This document shows positions 1-8,052 of a stretch of DNA of 48,095 bases, piece by piece. The notes under the pieces were generated by a model. It was not told where the DNA came from and did no database searches. It saw only the letters and a program-made list of their open reading frames with translations. Origin of the DNA: Chloroflexota bacterium (lineage in GTDB: Bacteria > Chloroflexota > UBA6077 > JACCZL01); assembly GCA_020850535.1 (NCBI GenBank), contig JADZEM010000176.1:1-48095 (forward strand), given 5' to 3'. Position numbers and translations under genes: made by a program. Position 1 is the stretch's first letter; the number at the start of each line of letters is the position of its first letter.

Positions 1-147
1 GTCGCTGCGCGACGCTCCAAGCTCGCCAGCCCCAGCCGTTCCCTGCGTCCGTCGCGCAGCGACGGTGTGACTGTAGGCGGGGACTTCAGTCCCCGACCGA
101 CCGTTCCATGATGCTTCGGGTACACCAATGAACATACAATCGCCCTG
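1..147. repeat. TIR element, copy 1 (truncated by window start)
   Basis: This is the right part of a short non-coding element present four times in the window. It contains a CCGTCGCGCAGCGAC block, a GGCGGGGACTTCAGTCCCCG hairpin and a 'B-type' end with CCGTTCCATGATGCTTCGGG, finishing in ATCGCCCTG. The same blocks recur at 44051-44267 and, inverted, at 47887-48095. No ORF is carried. The left half lies outside the window. Confidence 0.85.
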
Positions 148-238
148 CCCCTCTCCCCTGTTCTCTGTTCCCCATCCCTGTTGCCTGTCACCGCTTCCTG
201 TACCCTATGCCCAGCATCCCCGCCCGTGAGGCTCGCCG

Positions 239-1582
239 ATGACCGACCAGACCGACAGGCCGACTGCCGCCGCCCCTGCGCCGGCCCCGCATCCGCTGCT
301 CGCCCGTGTGGACTGGGCGGCGGCCAGCCGCGAGGCCGCCGATCTCCTCTCGGCCTATGTCCGCATCGACAGCTCGCACCCGCTCGGGCGCACCATCGAA
401 ACGGCGGACTTCCTGGAGGGGATCCTGCGTGGGGAGGGCATCGAGACCCGCCGCTACCAGACGCCGGACCCGAACAAGGTCAACGTTGCGGCCTGGCTGC
501 GCGCCGAGAATCCGGTCGGCAAGGCGATTGCCCTCTCCAACCACATGGATGTGGTGCAGGCAGTCGCGTCGGATTGGACGTTCGATCCGTTCTCGGGGAC
601 CATCGCCGACGGCTACGTCTATGGGCGCGGCGCCCTCGACATGAAGGGCATGGGCATCATGGAGCTGGTGTCCGTGCTGCTCCTGAAGCGGCTCGGCGCG
701 CCGCTCCAGCGTGACGTGCTCCTGATGATGACCTCGGACGAGGAGATCGGCAGCACGCTGGGCGCACAGATCCTGGTCGAGCAGCACTACGACGACTTCG
801 ACCCGGCCTTTGTGCTGGATGAGGGCGGCTCGGGGATGCGTGGCTTCTTCAGCCAGGGGGATGTCTTCGCCGTCTCGGTGGGGGAGAAGCGCATCATCTG
901 GATGAAGATGGTGGCCCGCGCCGAGCCTGGGCACGCCTCGCAGCCCTGGGATGAGGCCGCCACCCACCGGCTGGTGATGGCGGCCAGCCGCATCCTGGAC
1001 CGCCTGCCGGACGAGCGCGCGGCCGGGGCCGTGGCCGAGATGATCGAACGGCTCGGCGGCGAGCGCGCCCGCGAGGAGATCCGCCAGTACCGCGCGACGC
1101 GCCCCCTGCTCCGCGACACGATCAGCCTGACGATGTTCTCGGGCGGCTACAAGATCAACATCCTGCCGGAGCGCGCCGAGCTGAGCCTGGACTGCCGGCT
1201 GCTGCCCGAGACGGACGAGTACGAGTTCATCCGCCAGCTTGAGCAGGTGGTAGACGACCCGGGCATCACCTTCGAGGTGGGCTGGCCAAACGTCAAGCCG
1301 GTCCTGGCGCCCTGGGAGGCGGACAGCCCGTTCGCGGCCATCGAGGCGGCCTGCAGGGCGCACGCACCGCATGCGGTCGTGACGCCATCGTTGTTTGTGG
1401 CGGGCACGGACGGGCGGTTCTTTCGCCAGCGTGGGGTGCCGTCCTACGGGCTGGTGCCGTGTATCTTCACGGCGGACGACCTGAAGGGGTACCACGGCAT
1501 CGACGAGCGGCTCTCGCTGGACAACCTGACGCTTGGCACGAAGATCATCCTCGACCTGACCGCCCGCCTCGCCGTCGGCTGA
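239..1582 (+). CDS. M20 family metallopeptidase (ArgE/DapE/ACY1-like)
   Basis: Predicted cytosolic zinc-dependent amidohydrolase or peptidase of 447 residues, the usual length for the M20 family. The metal-site motifs are in order: NHMDVVQ near residue 101, GRGALDMKGMG near 130 and SDEEIGS near 166. A GTDGRFF segment follows near 388, where the C-terminal metal ligand region is expected. The dimerisation (lid) domain would fall around residues 200-320, including GEKRIIWMKMVARAEPGHAS. The ATG start has a GAGG motif about 8 nt upstream. No signal peptide is seen. The substrate could be an N-acyl amino acid, a dipeptide or a carbamoyl compound, and the sequence does not decide. The next gene is a truncated C45-type acyltransferase, so the two may once have formed an amide-metabolism pair. 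Confidence 0.9.
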   Translation: MTDQTDRPTAAAPAPAPHPLLARVDWAAASREAADLLSAYVRIDSSHPLGRTIETADFLEGILRGEGIETRRYQTPDPNKVNVAAWLRAENPVGKAIALSNHMDVVQAVASDWTFDPFSGTIADGYVYGRGALDMKGMGIMELVSVLLLKRLGAPLQRDVLLMMTSDEEIGSTLGAQILVEQHYDDFDPAFVLDEGGSGMRGFFSQGDVFAVSVGEKRIIWMKMVARAEPGHASQPWDEAATHRLVMAASRILDRLPDERAAGAVAEMIERLGGERAREEIRQYRATRPLLRDTISLTMFSGGYKINILPERAELSLDCRLLPETDEYEFIRQLEQVVDDPGITFEVGWPNVKPVLAPWEADSPFAAIEAACRAHAPHAVVTPSLFVAGTDGRFFRQRGVPSYGLVPCIFTADDLKGYHGIDERLSLDNLTLGTKIILDLTARLAVG

Positions 1583-1608
1583 CAGCCCCGGTACGATCGC
1601 GCGTCGTT

Positions 1609-1644
1609 GGTGTGGAGGACATCCTCGGTGTGGAGGACATCCTC
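1609..1644. repeat. 18-bp tandem duplication
   Basis: The unit GGTGTGGAGGACATCCTC occurs twice in a row with no mismatch. It sits immediately upstream of the first ATG of the truncated C45-type gene, where the missing N-terminal coding part would be expected. It may be a scar of a local rearrangement. Confidence 0.9.
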
Positions 1645-1655
1645 CTCACCGTGGC

Positions 1656-2240
1656 ATGAACGAGCGCGGCCTCGCCGTCACCGCCAACTACCTGACCTGC
1701 GACGGCTGGCGGATCGGCTTCCCGCGCTACCTGCTCTCGCGGGTGGCCCTGGCTCAGGAGACCGTTGACGAAGCGATCGCGGCCATCCGCGCCATCCCCA
1801 GAGCATCGTCGCGCAACCTGCTGCTGCTGGACGCCAGCGGCGCGGCGGCCGACCTGGAGCTGACCCCCACCCGCGATGCGCGCCTCGATCCGGTCGATGG
1901 GCTGCTGGCGCATGCGAACCACTATGTCTCGCCCGATCTGCTCGCTGAGGAGCGGGCCGGCGAGTACGTCCACAACTCGCAGACGCGGATGGGCCGCCTC
2001 CGAGAGCTTGCCGCCGAGCGGCGCGGCACGCTGGACGTCCCCACGGCCCAGCAGATCCTGCAAGATCGCACCTGCTACCCGGACACGCTCTGCCGCGAGC
2101 CAGCCGACAGCCCCGGCCGGGACGTGATGACGTTCGCCTCGCTGGTGGCCGTCCCCTCGCGCCGCGAGCTGCATGTCGCCGTTGGCCCGCCCAACCAGCA
2201 CGCCTACCAGCGACACACGTTCAGCGCAGGAACCGCGTAG
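1656..2240 (+). pseudogene. N-terminally truncated C45/acyl-CoA:6-APA acyltransferase-like protein
   Basis: The 194 residues match the second half of the C45 (acyl-coenzyme A:6-aminopenicillanic acid acyltransferase-like, Ntn-hydrolase) family. The frame opens with NERGLAVTANYL, which in full-length members (about 340-370 residues) lies well after the autocatalytic cysteine. It continues with the typical SRVALAQETVDEAI and RASSRNLLLLDASG blocks and a C-terminal half. No upstream frame in the 73-nt gap to the M20 gene supplies the missing ~150 residues with the nucleophilic Cys. The protein, if made, should therefore be inactive as a classical Ntn enzyme. I call it a truncated remnant. A short paralogue with a new role is possible but less likely. 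Confidence 0.65.
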
Positions 2241-2336
2241 GGCCGTCGTCACCGCGGGCCGTCGTCACCGCGGGCCGTCGTCACCGCGGGCCGTCGTCGC
2301 CGCGGGCCGTCGTCGCCGCGGGCTGTCTTCGTTGCC
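2241..2336. repeat. 16-bp tandem repeat array (5 copies plus one decayed)
   Basis: The unit GGCCGTCGTCACCGCG is repeated three times exactly at 2241-2288 and twice as GGCCGTCGTCGCCGCG at 2289-2320. A decayed sixth copy occupies 2321-2336. The array begins directly at the stop codon of the truncated C45-type gene and lies about 165 nt upstream of the chemoreceptor start. It has no even codon periodicity, so it is probably a non-coding minisatellite. Confidence 0.92.
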
Positions 2337-2502
2337 CCCAACACGCTGGCCACCCGCCACGGCGGGTGGTTCTGCGCCTCACATCTTTCCCGGTTCTTTC
2401 CCCAGGGGACTGCGCTCTTTTCGTCATGCTGTCGATGATCTCTGTGAGAGGGTAGAGCGACAGGGCGTGTTGAGCGCCGGTGAGAAGACGAGGAACGACG
2501 TG

Positions 2503-4977
2503 ATGCGGACGATCGACCAGCTACCCATGCGCGCAAAACTCGCGCTCCTGCTGCTCGCGCCGATGGTCGGACTGACCATCGTGCTGGGCATGATCCTCTG
2601 GGAGCACTGGCAGGAGGTGCGCGGCCTCAGCGCTGTCCAGGAGCTGGCACAGCTCAACAGCCGCGTGTCGCTGGTCGTCCACGAGATCCAGAAGGAGCGT
2701 GGACGCACCGGGCTGGTCTACGGCAAGGCGGACGACAAACTCGTGCGCGAGCTTGCTGACCAGCGCAAGCAGAGTGACGCGCGACTCGCCGATCTGATGG
2801 CCTTCATCACCGGCCTCGACCGCACCGCCTACGGAACCGCCCTGAGCGAGCGCGTCACCGCCCTCGAACGGCGCACCGCGACGCTCGCCGCACACCGGAC
2901 CGCCATCGACAGCCGCGCCATTCCCGTCAAGGATGCGCTGGCGGGGTATACGGTGCTGATCCGCGAGGCGCTGGACGTGAGCAGCGCCATCGCGTCGGTC
3001 AGCGACCATGCCCAGGTCGCCCGGCTGGTCACCGCGAGCGTCGCGTACTCCCAGGTCAAGGAGAATACCGGCGTCGAGCGGGCGCTCCTCAGCAACGCGT
3101 TCGGGGCCGGCCGCTTCGGGCCGGGCCAGTTCGAGCAGCTGGCCGGGCTGCGGGCCGCCCAGGCGAGCTTCCAGAACACCTTCCAGTCGCTGGCGAGTGA
3201 CGAGGCATCGGCGTTCGTGAAGCGCACGATACAGGGGCCGGCCGTGGACGCCGTGGCGCGGATGGAGCAGACCGCCATCGAGCACGCCACCGCCGACGAC
3301 CTGGGTGGCGTCGATTCGACCATCTGGTTTGACCAGATGACCGCCAAGATCGACCTGATGAAGCAGGTCGAAGATCGGCTGGCCGCCGACGTCATCGCGC
3401 TGTCGGGTGAGCTGCGCGCAGAGGCACTGGCGATGCTGCTTCAGTTGAGCATCCTCGGCCTCGTGACGCTCGCTCTCTCCGTCGCCGCCTCCCTGATGGT
3501 GACACGCAGCGCCGTACGCCCGCTGCAGCAGCTCGAAGCCGCTGCGACGGCGCTCTCGGAGGGTGACCTGCGCGTGCACCTCGACACGAATCGCGGGGAT
3601 GAGGCCGGCCGCCTCGCGCGTGCCTTCCAGCAGCTTGTCGAGTATATGCAGACGATGGCTCGCGAGGCGGATGCGCTGGCCGCCAACGACATCTCGCGCA
3701 CCGTGCAGCCGCGCTCCGAGCACGATGTGCTGGGGCTGGCGTTCCAGACGATGGTGACCAGCCTTCGAACGATGGTCGGTGAGGTGCGACAGGCGGCGTT
3801 TGTCCTGGCCGAAACGTCAGAGCAGCTTGGTGAGGTGGCCGGGCAGACCGGGCAGGCCGTCCAGCAGGTGACCCTCGCCATCCAGAGCATCGCCGATGGC
3901 TCGATGCAGACCAGTGAGTCGGCCGCGGCGTCCCACGAGGCCGTTGCCGATCTCGGACGCTCCATCGAGCATGTTGCCGAGGGCGCATCCGTCCAGGCGC
4001 GACAGGTGCAGTCCGCCTCCGACACGACGACCCACATGGCCGCGGGGATTGCCCAGGTGGCCGGCAGCGCGCAGCGTGTTTCCCAGGCGTCCCTGCAGAC
4101 GCGGACCTCGGCGGAGCACGGCGCACGGGCCGTCCGCGATGCCGCCGCCGGGATGCAGGAGATTCGGAGCGTCGTCGGGCAGGCGTCCACCAAGGTCGCC
4201 GAGCTTGGGCGGCTCGGCGCGAGCATCGGCGCGGTGGTCGAGACCATCGACGACATCGCCGAGCAGACGAACCTGCTGGCGCTCAACGCGGCCATTGAGG
4301 CGGCCCGCGCTGGCGAGCACGGTCGAGGCTTCGCGGTGGTCGCCGACGAGGTCCGCAAGCTGGCGGAGCGCTCGCAGCGGGAGACGCGGGCCATTACGGA
4401 CCTGATCCGCACGGTGCAGGTTGGCACCACCGACGCCGTGGAGGCGATGGCGCAGGGCGCGCACGCCGTCGAAGACGGCGCAGCGCAGGCCGAAGAGGCT
4501 GGCCGCGCACTGAACGCGATCCTGGAAGCGGCGACGGCCACCGTCACGCAAGTCGAGCAGATCGCCACGGCGGCCCAGGAGCTCTCTAGTGGCGCGCACG
4601 AGGTCGTGGACGCCATGCGGGACATCCGGGCGGTGGCGGACGCGAGCGCCGGCGCGACGGAGGAGATGGCGGCCCGGGCCGGTCAGGTCACGGTGGCGGT
4701 GGAGAGCATCGCGTCGGTGGCCGAGTCCAGCTCCCTGGCGACGCAGGAAGTGACGGCATCGGCTGAGGAAATGACCGCCCAGGCTGAGGAGCTGTCGGCG
4801 CAGGCCGACGAGCTGTCCGAGACGGCCGGCCGGCTGCGCGATCTGGTGGCCCGGTTCCGGCTCGATGGCGAGGCGGCCGGGCCGTCCATGGCCACGAGCG
4901 TCACGCCCCGCCGCCGCGCGAGCGACTGGTCGCCGGCCACGGTCAAGTCCACGGAACACGGGGGGCGCGCCGTCTAG
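2503..4977 (+). CDS. Methyl-accepting chemotaxis protein with NIT sensor domain
   Basis: Inner-membrane chemoreceptor of 824 residues. I chose ATG 2503 because it puts the first transmembrane helix ([19 protein letters not shown]) near residue 14; GTG 2500 is an alternative, and the longer frame from 2173 reads through the upstream repeat. The periplasmic part contains a NIT-domain hallmark ([15 protein letters not shown]), a fold linked to nitrate/nitrite sensing. A second helix lies near 310-333, followed by a HAMP domain and a long coiled-coil signalling domain. The conserved tip ([18 protein letters not shown], then [18 protein letters not shown]) falls near residues 585-622. There is no NWETF-like C-terminal tether for CheR/CheB. 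No other chemotaxis gene is in the window, so the receptor must work with a kinase encoded elsewhere. The ligand is not proven. Confidence 0.93.
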   Translation: MRTIDQLPMRAKLALLLLAPMVGLTIVLGMILWEHWQEVRGLSAVQELAQLNSRVSLVVHEIQKERGRTGLVYGKADDKLVRELADQRKQSDARLADLMAFITGLDRTAYGTALSERVTALERRTATLAAHRTAIDSRAIPVKDALAGYTVLIREALDVSSAIASVSDHAQVARLVTASVAYSQVKENTGVERALLSNAFGAGRFGPGQFEQLAGLRAAQASFQNTFQSLASDEASAFVKRTIQGPAVDAVARMEQTAIEHATADDLGGVDSTIWFDQMTAKIDLMKQVEDRLAADVIALSGELRAEALAMLLQLSILGLVTLALSVAASLMVTRSAVRPLQQLEAAATALSEGDLRVHLDTNRGDEAGRLARAFQQLVEYMQTMAREADALAANDISRTVQPRSEHDVLGLAFQTMVTSLRTMVGEVRQAAFVLAETSEQLGEVAGQTGQAVQQVTLAIQSIADGSMQTSESAAASHEAVADLGRSIEHVAEGASVQARQVQSASDTTTHMAAGIAQVAGSAQRVSQASLQTRTSAEHGARAVRDAAAGMQEIRSVVGQASTKVAELGRLGASIGAVVETIDDIAEQTNLLALNAAIEAARAGEHGRGFAVVADEVRKLAERSQRETRAITDLIRTVQVGTTDAVEAMAQGAHAVEDGAAQAEEAGRALNAILEAATATVTQVEQIATAAQELSSGAHEVVDAMRDIRAVADASAGATEEMAARAGQVTVAVESIASVAESSSLATQEVTASAEEMTAQAEELSAQADELSETAGRLRDLVARFRLDGEAAGPSMATSVTPRRRASDWSPATVKSTEHGGRAV

Positions 4978-5028
4978 GCCGCGCTGCTGCCCTGGTGATC
5001 ACGCACCTGCTGGAGGCCCTCTCCGTCA

Positions 5029-5262
5029 TCATCGCGGAAGTGAAGCACGCTCCGGACTCGCCTGCTGACAGAGTGTCACCAATGCAGCTCCTTCGGCGAC
5101 CGCTCCACCGACACCACCATCACGCCACACGAGCGCGAGATCGTCTGCCATGCTCAGGTCGTTGACTGCGAGCAACTCGTTGACAGCCGTCAGCGCCTCC
5201 TGCTCGGTATCGAAGTCGGCCAGGAGGTTTCGTGAGCGGAAGTCCCAAAGTTCGTAGTGCAT
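5029..5262 (-). CDS. Small conserved-looking hypothetical protein (YELWD type)
   Basis: Short acidic protein of 77 residues starting MHYELWDFRSRNLLADFDT, followed by an EQEAL helix, an LALVWRDGG strand and an AEGAAL segment. This resembles small Chloroflexi/Actinobacteria proteins with a 'YELWD...T...EAL' pattern, whose function is unknown to me. A TTG start at 5286 would add eight residues, but ATG 5262 begins exactly at the conserved pattern. It lies 4 nt downstream of the stop of the gene ending at 5267, which suggests translational coupling. Confidence 0.55.
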   Translation of the reverse strand: MHYELWDFRSRNLLADFDTEQEALTAVNELLAVNDLSMADDLALVWRDGGVGGAVAEGAALVTLCQQASPERASLPR

Positions 5263-5266
5263 GCGA

Positions 5267-5515
5267 TCAGCGTATCCGTTCGACAAGACTCACTGACACC
5301 ACGTGCGCCAACAGCTTTTCAGCAGTTTCCCAAACCGTACAGTGATTGGGGTCGCGCCCCCATCGCTCAAAGCAAGTGTCATGGGGTACCCGCACCGTGG
5401 CGATGAACTGCCCGAGGTGGGGCATCGCATTCGCCGCCGCCACCGCTGCTTCATATGTCGGGACAACGGAACCGAAATGTAGGCTCCGGATGACGGGTGA
5501 TCGTACCCTCATCAT
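5267..5515 (-). CDS. Hypothetical protein, possibly coupled to the small gene downstream
   Basis: The open frame runs up to 5797, but only its last ~80 residues look protein-like: SLHFGSVVPTYEAAVAAANA, a following MPHLGQFIATVRV stretch and a C-terminal TAEKLLAHVV helix. The upstream part is basic and low-complexity in this frame. I place the start at the tandem ATGs 5510-5515. I do not recognise the family. The stop lies 4 nt before the ATG of the 5262 gene, so the two are probably co-transcribed. Confidence 0.4.
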   Translation of the reverse strand: MMRVRSPVIRSLHFGSVVPTYEAAVAAANAMPHLGQFIATVRVPHDTCFERWGRDPNHCTVWETAEKLLAHVVSVSLVERIR

Positions 5516-5594
5516 TGCGGTGATCCTGCCACTGACCCAGCGCCCGAAGACCCCCTTGAGCAACCTGAGACGAGATACGGCCAACGTGGTTCTG

Positions 5595-5795
5595 ACGCCG
5601 CGAGCGAAGCGCAAACTGAGGCCACGGCGTGCCCTCTCGCTTTGCTCGAATCCACTGGGCAGCCGCGCGTCTTGACAGTGTCCATACTCCCTCCTCGTCC
5701 AAGCGAAACCCTGGGCGCAGCAGCCATGGCTCCTGGGGGTCCGAGACCACGCCATCACAATTCTGCCGTCCGCAGAGGATTTCTTCAAATCCGTC
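5595..5795 (-). pseudogene. Possible remnant of a small Cys-containing gene
   Basis: In the third minus frame, bases 5795 to 5595 encode a coherent-looking stretch: FEEILCGRQNCDGVVSD, then EPWLLRPGFRLDEEGVW and TLSRRAAAQWIRAKREG. It has a CxxxxC pair and a tryptophan-rich core. The frame has no obvious start nearby and dissolves into low-complexity sequence at both ends. It overlaps the long open frame of the neighbouring gene. I read it as a decayed small gene or one with a frameshift; the function is unknown. Confidence 0.35.
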
Positions 5796-5832
5796 ACGGT
5801 TTGTTCGGCGTCGCGCCGGGAGGGCCCCGAGC

Positions 5833-7329
5833 CTACAGTGACAGCACGTACGAAAGGCGTATGCGCTGATCGAGCAATCGCCTGAGGCTAATCGTGGGCA
5901 GATCCTTTCGTTCCCAGTTGACGATGCTCTGGCCGTCGGCGATCTGCTCGTTGAGGAGGTGCCAGTAGGTGAGCGCGTACGCGAGCGGCTGGAGCGCGGC
6001 AGCAAGCTCGAATATCGTGACGAGGTCCGACATTGGAGCGATTCGCTCCCAGGACTTCAGATACGCTCCGCGCAGCCGCGCGTACACCTGACGATCGTCG
6101 CGCACCCAACGATCGCCCCAACGGGCGGAGACCATGAATCGCACGACACTGAAGAACGGGTGAGATAGCGCGGATTCACACCAGTCGGTGAAGATCGGCG
6201 AATCGCCTACCACTGCCACGTTGTCGGGGATGAAGTCGCCGTGCACCAGGCTGGACGGCACGGCGACTGCTGCCAGAAGCTCACATGCGGCCTTGAGATC
6301 GGGCACCAGAGCTTCGAGGGCGTGGATCTCATCCGGAGAAAGGCTGTGGATCTGCTCGGTCAGTTCGCCAGTTACATCGCCGATCAGCGTCGTAATCTGT
6401 ATTGCCATCGTCTCGGGTCGCAGGTCGATGCACCCGGCGGCCAACAGCTCTGTCGCGCGCCCAATGTAGGCGACCTGGATTCGGCCGAGCTCCTCCAGGG
6501 CATGCTCCCACCTCACGATGTCGACGATCTGACCCAACGGGGTGCCAGCATGGTCGCGGGTCAGATGCCAGCGGCGGTTCGTATCGCTGGCCAGCAGCTC
6601 GGGCACATGCGAGGGAAACTCGGTCGCCAGCAGCGCCAGGAGGGAGAGTTCGCGGTCATACATGGCGGGCAGCGCCTTGAAGTAGGCCGCACCAGACGCC
6701 GTCGGAATGCGCATGAGGTAACGGCCGACCTTTGTCCCAAGCTGTTCAGCCGCACCACGTGGCGCAAGGCCGCGATGCTGTAACTGTTCGGCACTCCAGC
6801 TCACTGCTTCCTCGAACCAACCAGGTCGTTGCCAGGGCGGCCGTCGATGCGCCGCGCGATCAGTCACGGCCTCGGCCTCGTCAAACCATGCCAGCACGGA
6901 GGCACGCGGCAGCTCAGGCGGAAGGGCGATGCGATTGAACTCCTCACGGCTCACCCACCGCGTTCCCTGCCGGGGAGACCATTCTGGGCTACGGTTCTCC
7001 AGCACGATCACTGTGCGACGATCTCCGGTCGACGGATCCCTCTCGTCGTAGAGATCGGCATGGAGCACGCTGACCGCGAGACCGAGGCGACGCAGTACCG
7101 CCTGCTGCATTGCCGCTGGCCAGAACGGATCGTCCAGTTCGCGCGCCGTATGCCCGAGCCGGGCCGGATGTGCCCAGCCCGGCAGAGTCCAGGCGCCGGC
7201 CTGCTCCACCAACAGCAATCGTGCCGCCCCGCTGTAGCTGCCGACGTGGGGCACGATGAAATGGTCATGGAAGCAAGGTGCTGGCGCCACTCGCTCTCCC
7301 GAAGTCATCGTCTTGTAGGGGTGATTCAA
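5833..7329 (-). CDS. Nudix-like domain fused to aminoglycoside-phosphotransferase-fold kinase
   Basis: Predicted cytosolic protein of 498 residues with two parts. Residues ~15-150 look like a Nudix-type alpha/beta domain (GAARLLLVEQAGAWTLPGW, WPAAMQQAVLRRLGL, DRRTVIVLEN, TRWVSREEF). The Nudix box is degenerate: the REUxEE glutamates are missing, so hydrolysis is doubtful. Residues ~190-480 form an APH/choline-kinase-like domain with the catalytic loop HGDFIPDNV and the metal-binding aspartate in IFTDWCES. It could phosphorylate a small molecule or antibiotic; the substrate cannot be read from sequence. The next gene downstream is small and unrelated, and a GNAT acetyltransferase gene lies upstream on the same strand. 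Confidence 0.75.
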   Translation of the reverse strand: MNHPYKTMTSGERVAPAPCFHDHFIVPHVGSYSGAARLLLVEQAGAWTLPGWAHPARLGHTARELDDPFWPAAMQQAVLRRLGLAVSVLHADLYDERDPSTGDRRTVIVLENRSPEWSPRQGTRWVSREEFNRIALPPELPRASVLAWFDEAEAVTDRAAHRRPPWQRPGWFEEAVSWSAEQLQHRGLAPRGAAEQLGTKVGRYLMRIPTASGAAYFKALPAMYDRELSLLALLATEFPSHVPELLASDTNRRWHLTRDHAGTPLGQIVDIVRWEHALEELGRIQVAYIGRATELLAAGCIDLRPETMAIQITTLIGDVTGELTEQIHSLSPDEIHALEALVPDLKAACELLAAVAVPSSLVHGDFIPDNVAVVGDSPIFTDWCESALSHPFFSVVRFMVSARWGDRWVRDDRQVYARLRGAYLKSWERIAPMSDLVTIFELAAALQPLAYALTYWHLLNEQIADGQSIVNWERKDLPTISLRRLLDQRIRLSYVLSL

Positions 7330-7429
7330 TTCGGGCGTGATGGGAGTATCCGGAACCCTCGCTAGCCTATCCAGTCGGCCTGCGAAAGATGTCTCGGAGG
7401 CCCACTTGGTGCGAGTGAGAGACCGGCGG

Positions 7430-7936
7430 CTACGCCTCCAGCGTCATGATCACGAGCTCGTGCGTCTCGTTGGCAAGGCTTGTCTCGAAGCGGTCCGCGA
7501 CCTCAAAGCCGGCCCAGTGGCACATGCGGATGGCCCGCTGGTTGAACGCGGCGATGGTGACCCGATACGCCTTGGGATGGAGCTGCTGGCGGGCGAAATC
7601 GAGGACGGACCGGAGAAACGCGATGCCCAATCCCTTCCCCGTCAGATCGGGCCGTAGCCCACCTCCAACATCGAGTGCGTCCTCGGTTTGGTAGTCGCCG
7701 CCGGCGACCCGGGCATCGGCCCCGAAGCAGCAAAAGCCCAGGAGCTCTCCATCCGCGTCCAGCACCGCGAAGTAGGCGTTGCTCGGGTCCAGCATGCCTT
7801 GCACGTCGTCAGGGCGTGAATCGTAGATGGCGTACGGTCCGCCATAGCTCCATTCGAGAATCTGGCGTAGATCCTGCTCGTGGAGTGGCCGAAATACCAG
7901 CGAGGCCTCGAATCGTCGCCGCATGCCCTCAATCAT
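7430..7936 (-). CDS. GNAT family N-acetyltransferase
   Basis: A 168-residue protein with the layout of a Gcn5-related acetyltransferase. It opens with LVFRPLHEQDLRQILEW. A central strand, LLGFCCFGADA, leads to the acetyl-CoA-binding motif A around LRPDLTGKGLGIAFLRSVL. The late block YRVTIAAFNQRAIRMCHWAGF is typical of the RimJ/RimL-like branch. The acceptor may be a protein N-terminus, an antibiotic or another amine; it is not predictable. An alternative start, MRRRFEASL, lies four codons downstream. The gene is divergent from the first ABC exporter gene, with about 110 nt between the starts. Confidence 0.85.
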   Translation of the reverse strand: MIEGMRRRFEASLVFRPLHEQDLRQILEWSYGGPYAIYDSRPDDVQGMLDPSNAYFAVLDADGELLGFCCFGADARVAGGDYQTEDALDVGGGLRPDLTGKGLGIAFLRSVLDFARQQLHPKAYRVTIAAFNQRAIRMCHWAGFEVADRFETSLANETHELVIMTLEA

Positions 7937-8037
7937 AGGCCGGCTGATTGCTTGAGGTGAACATCAGGAGGCCGGCATACATTCGGCCCGTCGACAGGGA
8001 GTAGACTTATCTCACGACTGCCCGTTGCCTCAATGTC

Positions 8038-8052
8038 AGAGGAGGGGCTTTG
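8038..8052 (+). promoter_or_regulatory. Strong Shine-Dalgarno preceding a TTG start
   Basis: AGAGGAGG at 8038-8045 sits 4 nt before TTG 8050. No ATG lies in the right frame near the start of the permease-like sequence. The site fixes the start of the first exporter gene. Confidence 0.75.

Noticed and set aside
188-1495. Long minus-strand open frame opposite the M20 gene
   Set aside because: It is a GC-rich shadow frame; its translation is low-complexity, while the plus strand has full M20 motifs.
2173-2502. Longer start for the chemoreceptor reading through the 16-bp repeats
   Set aside because: The added ~110 residues are Arg/Pro/Ala-rich repeat translation ahead of the membrane helix; ATG 2503 fits the family.
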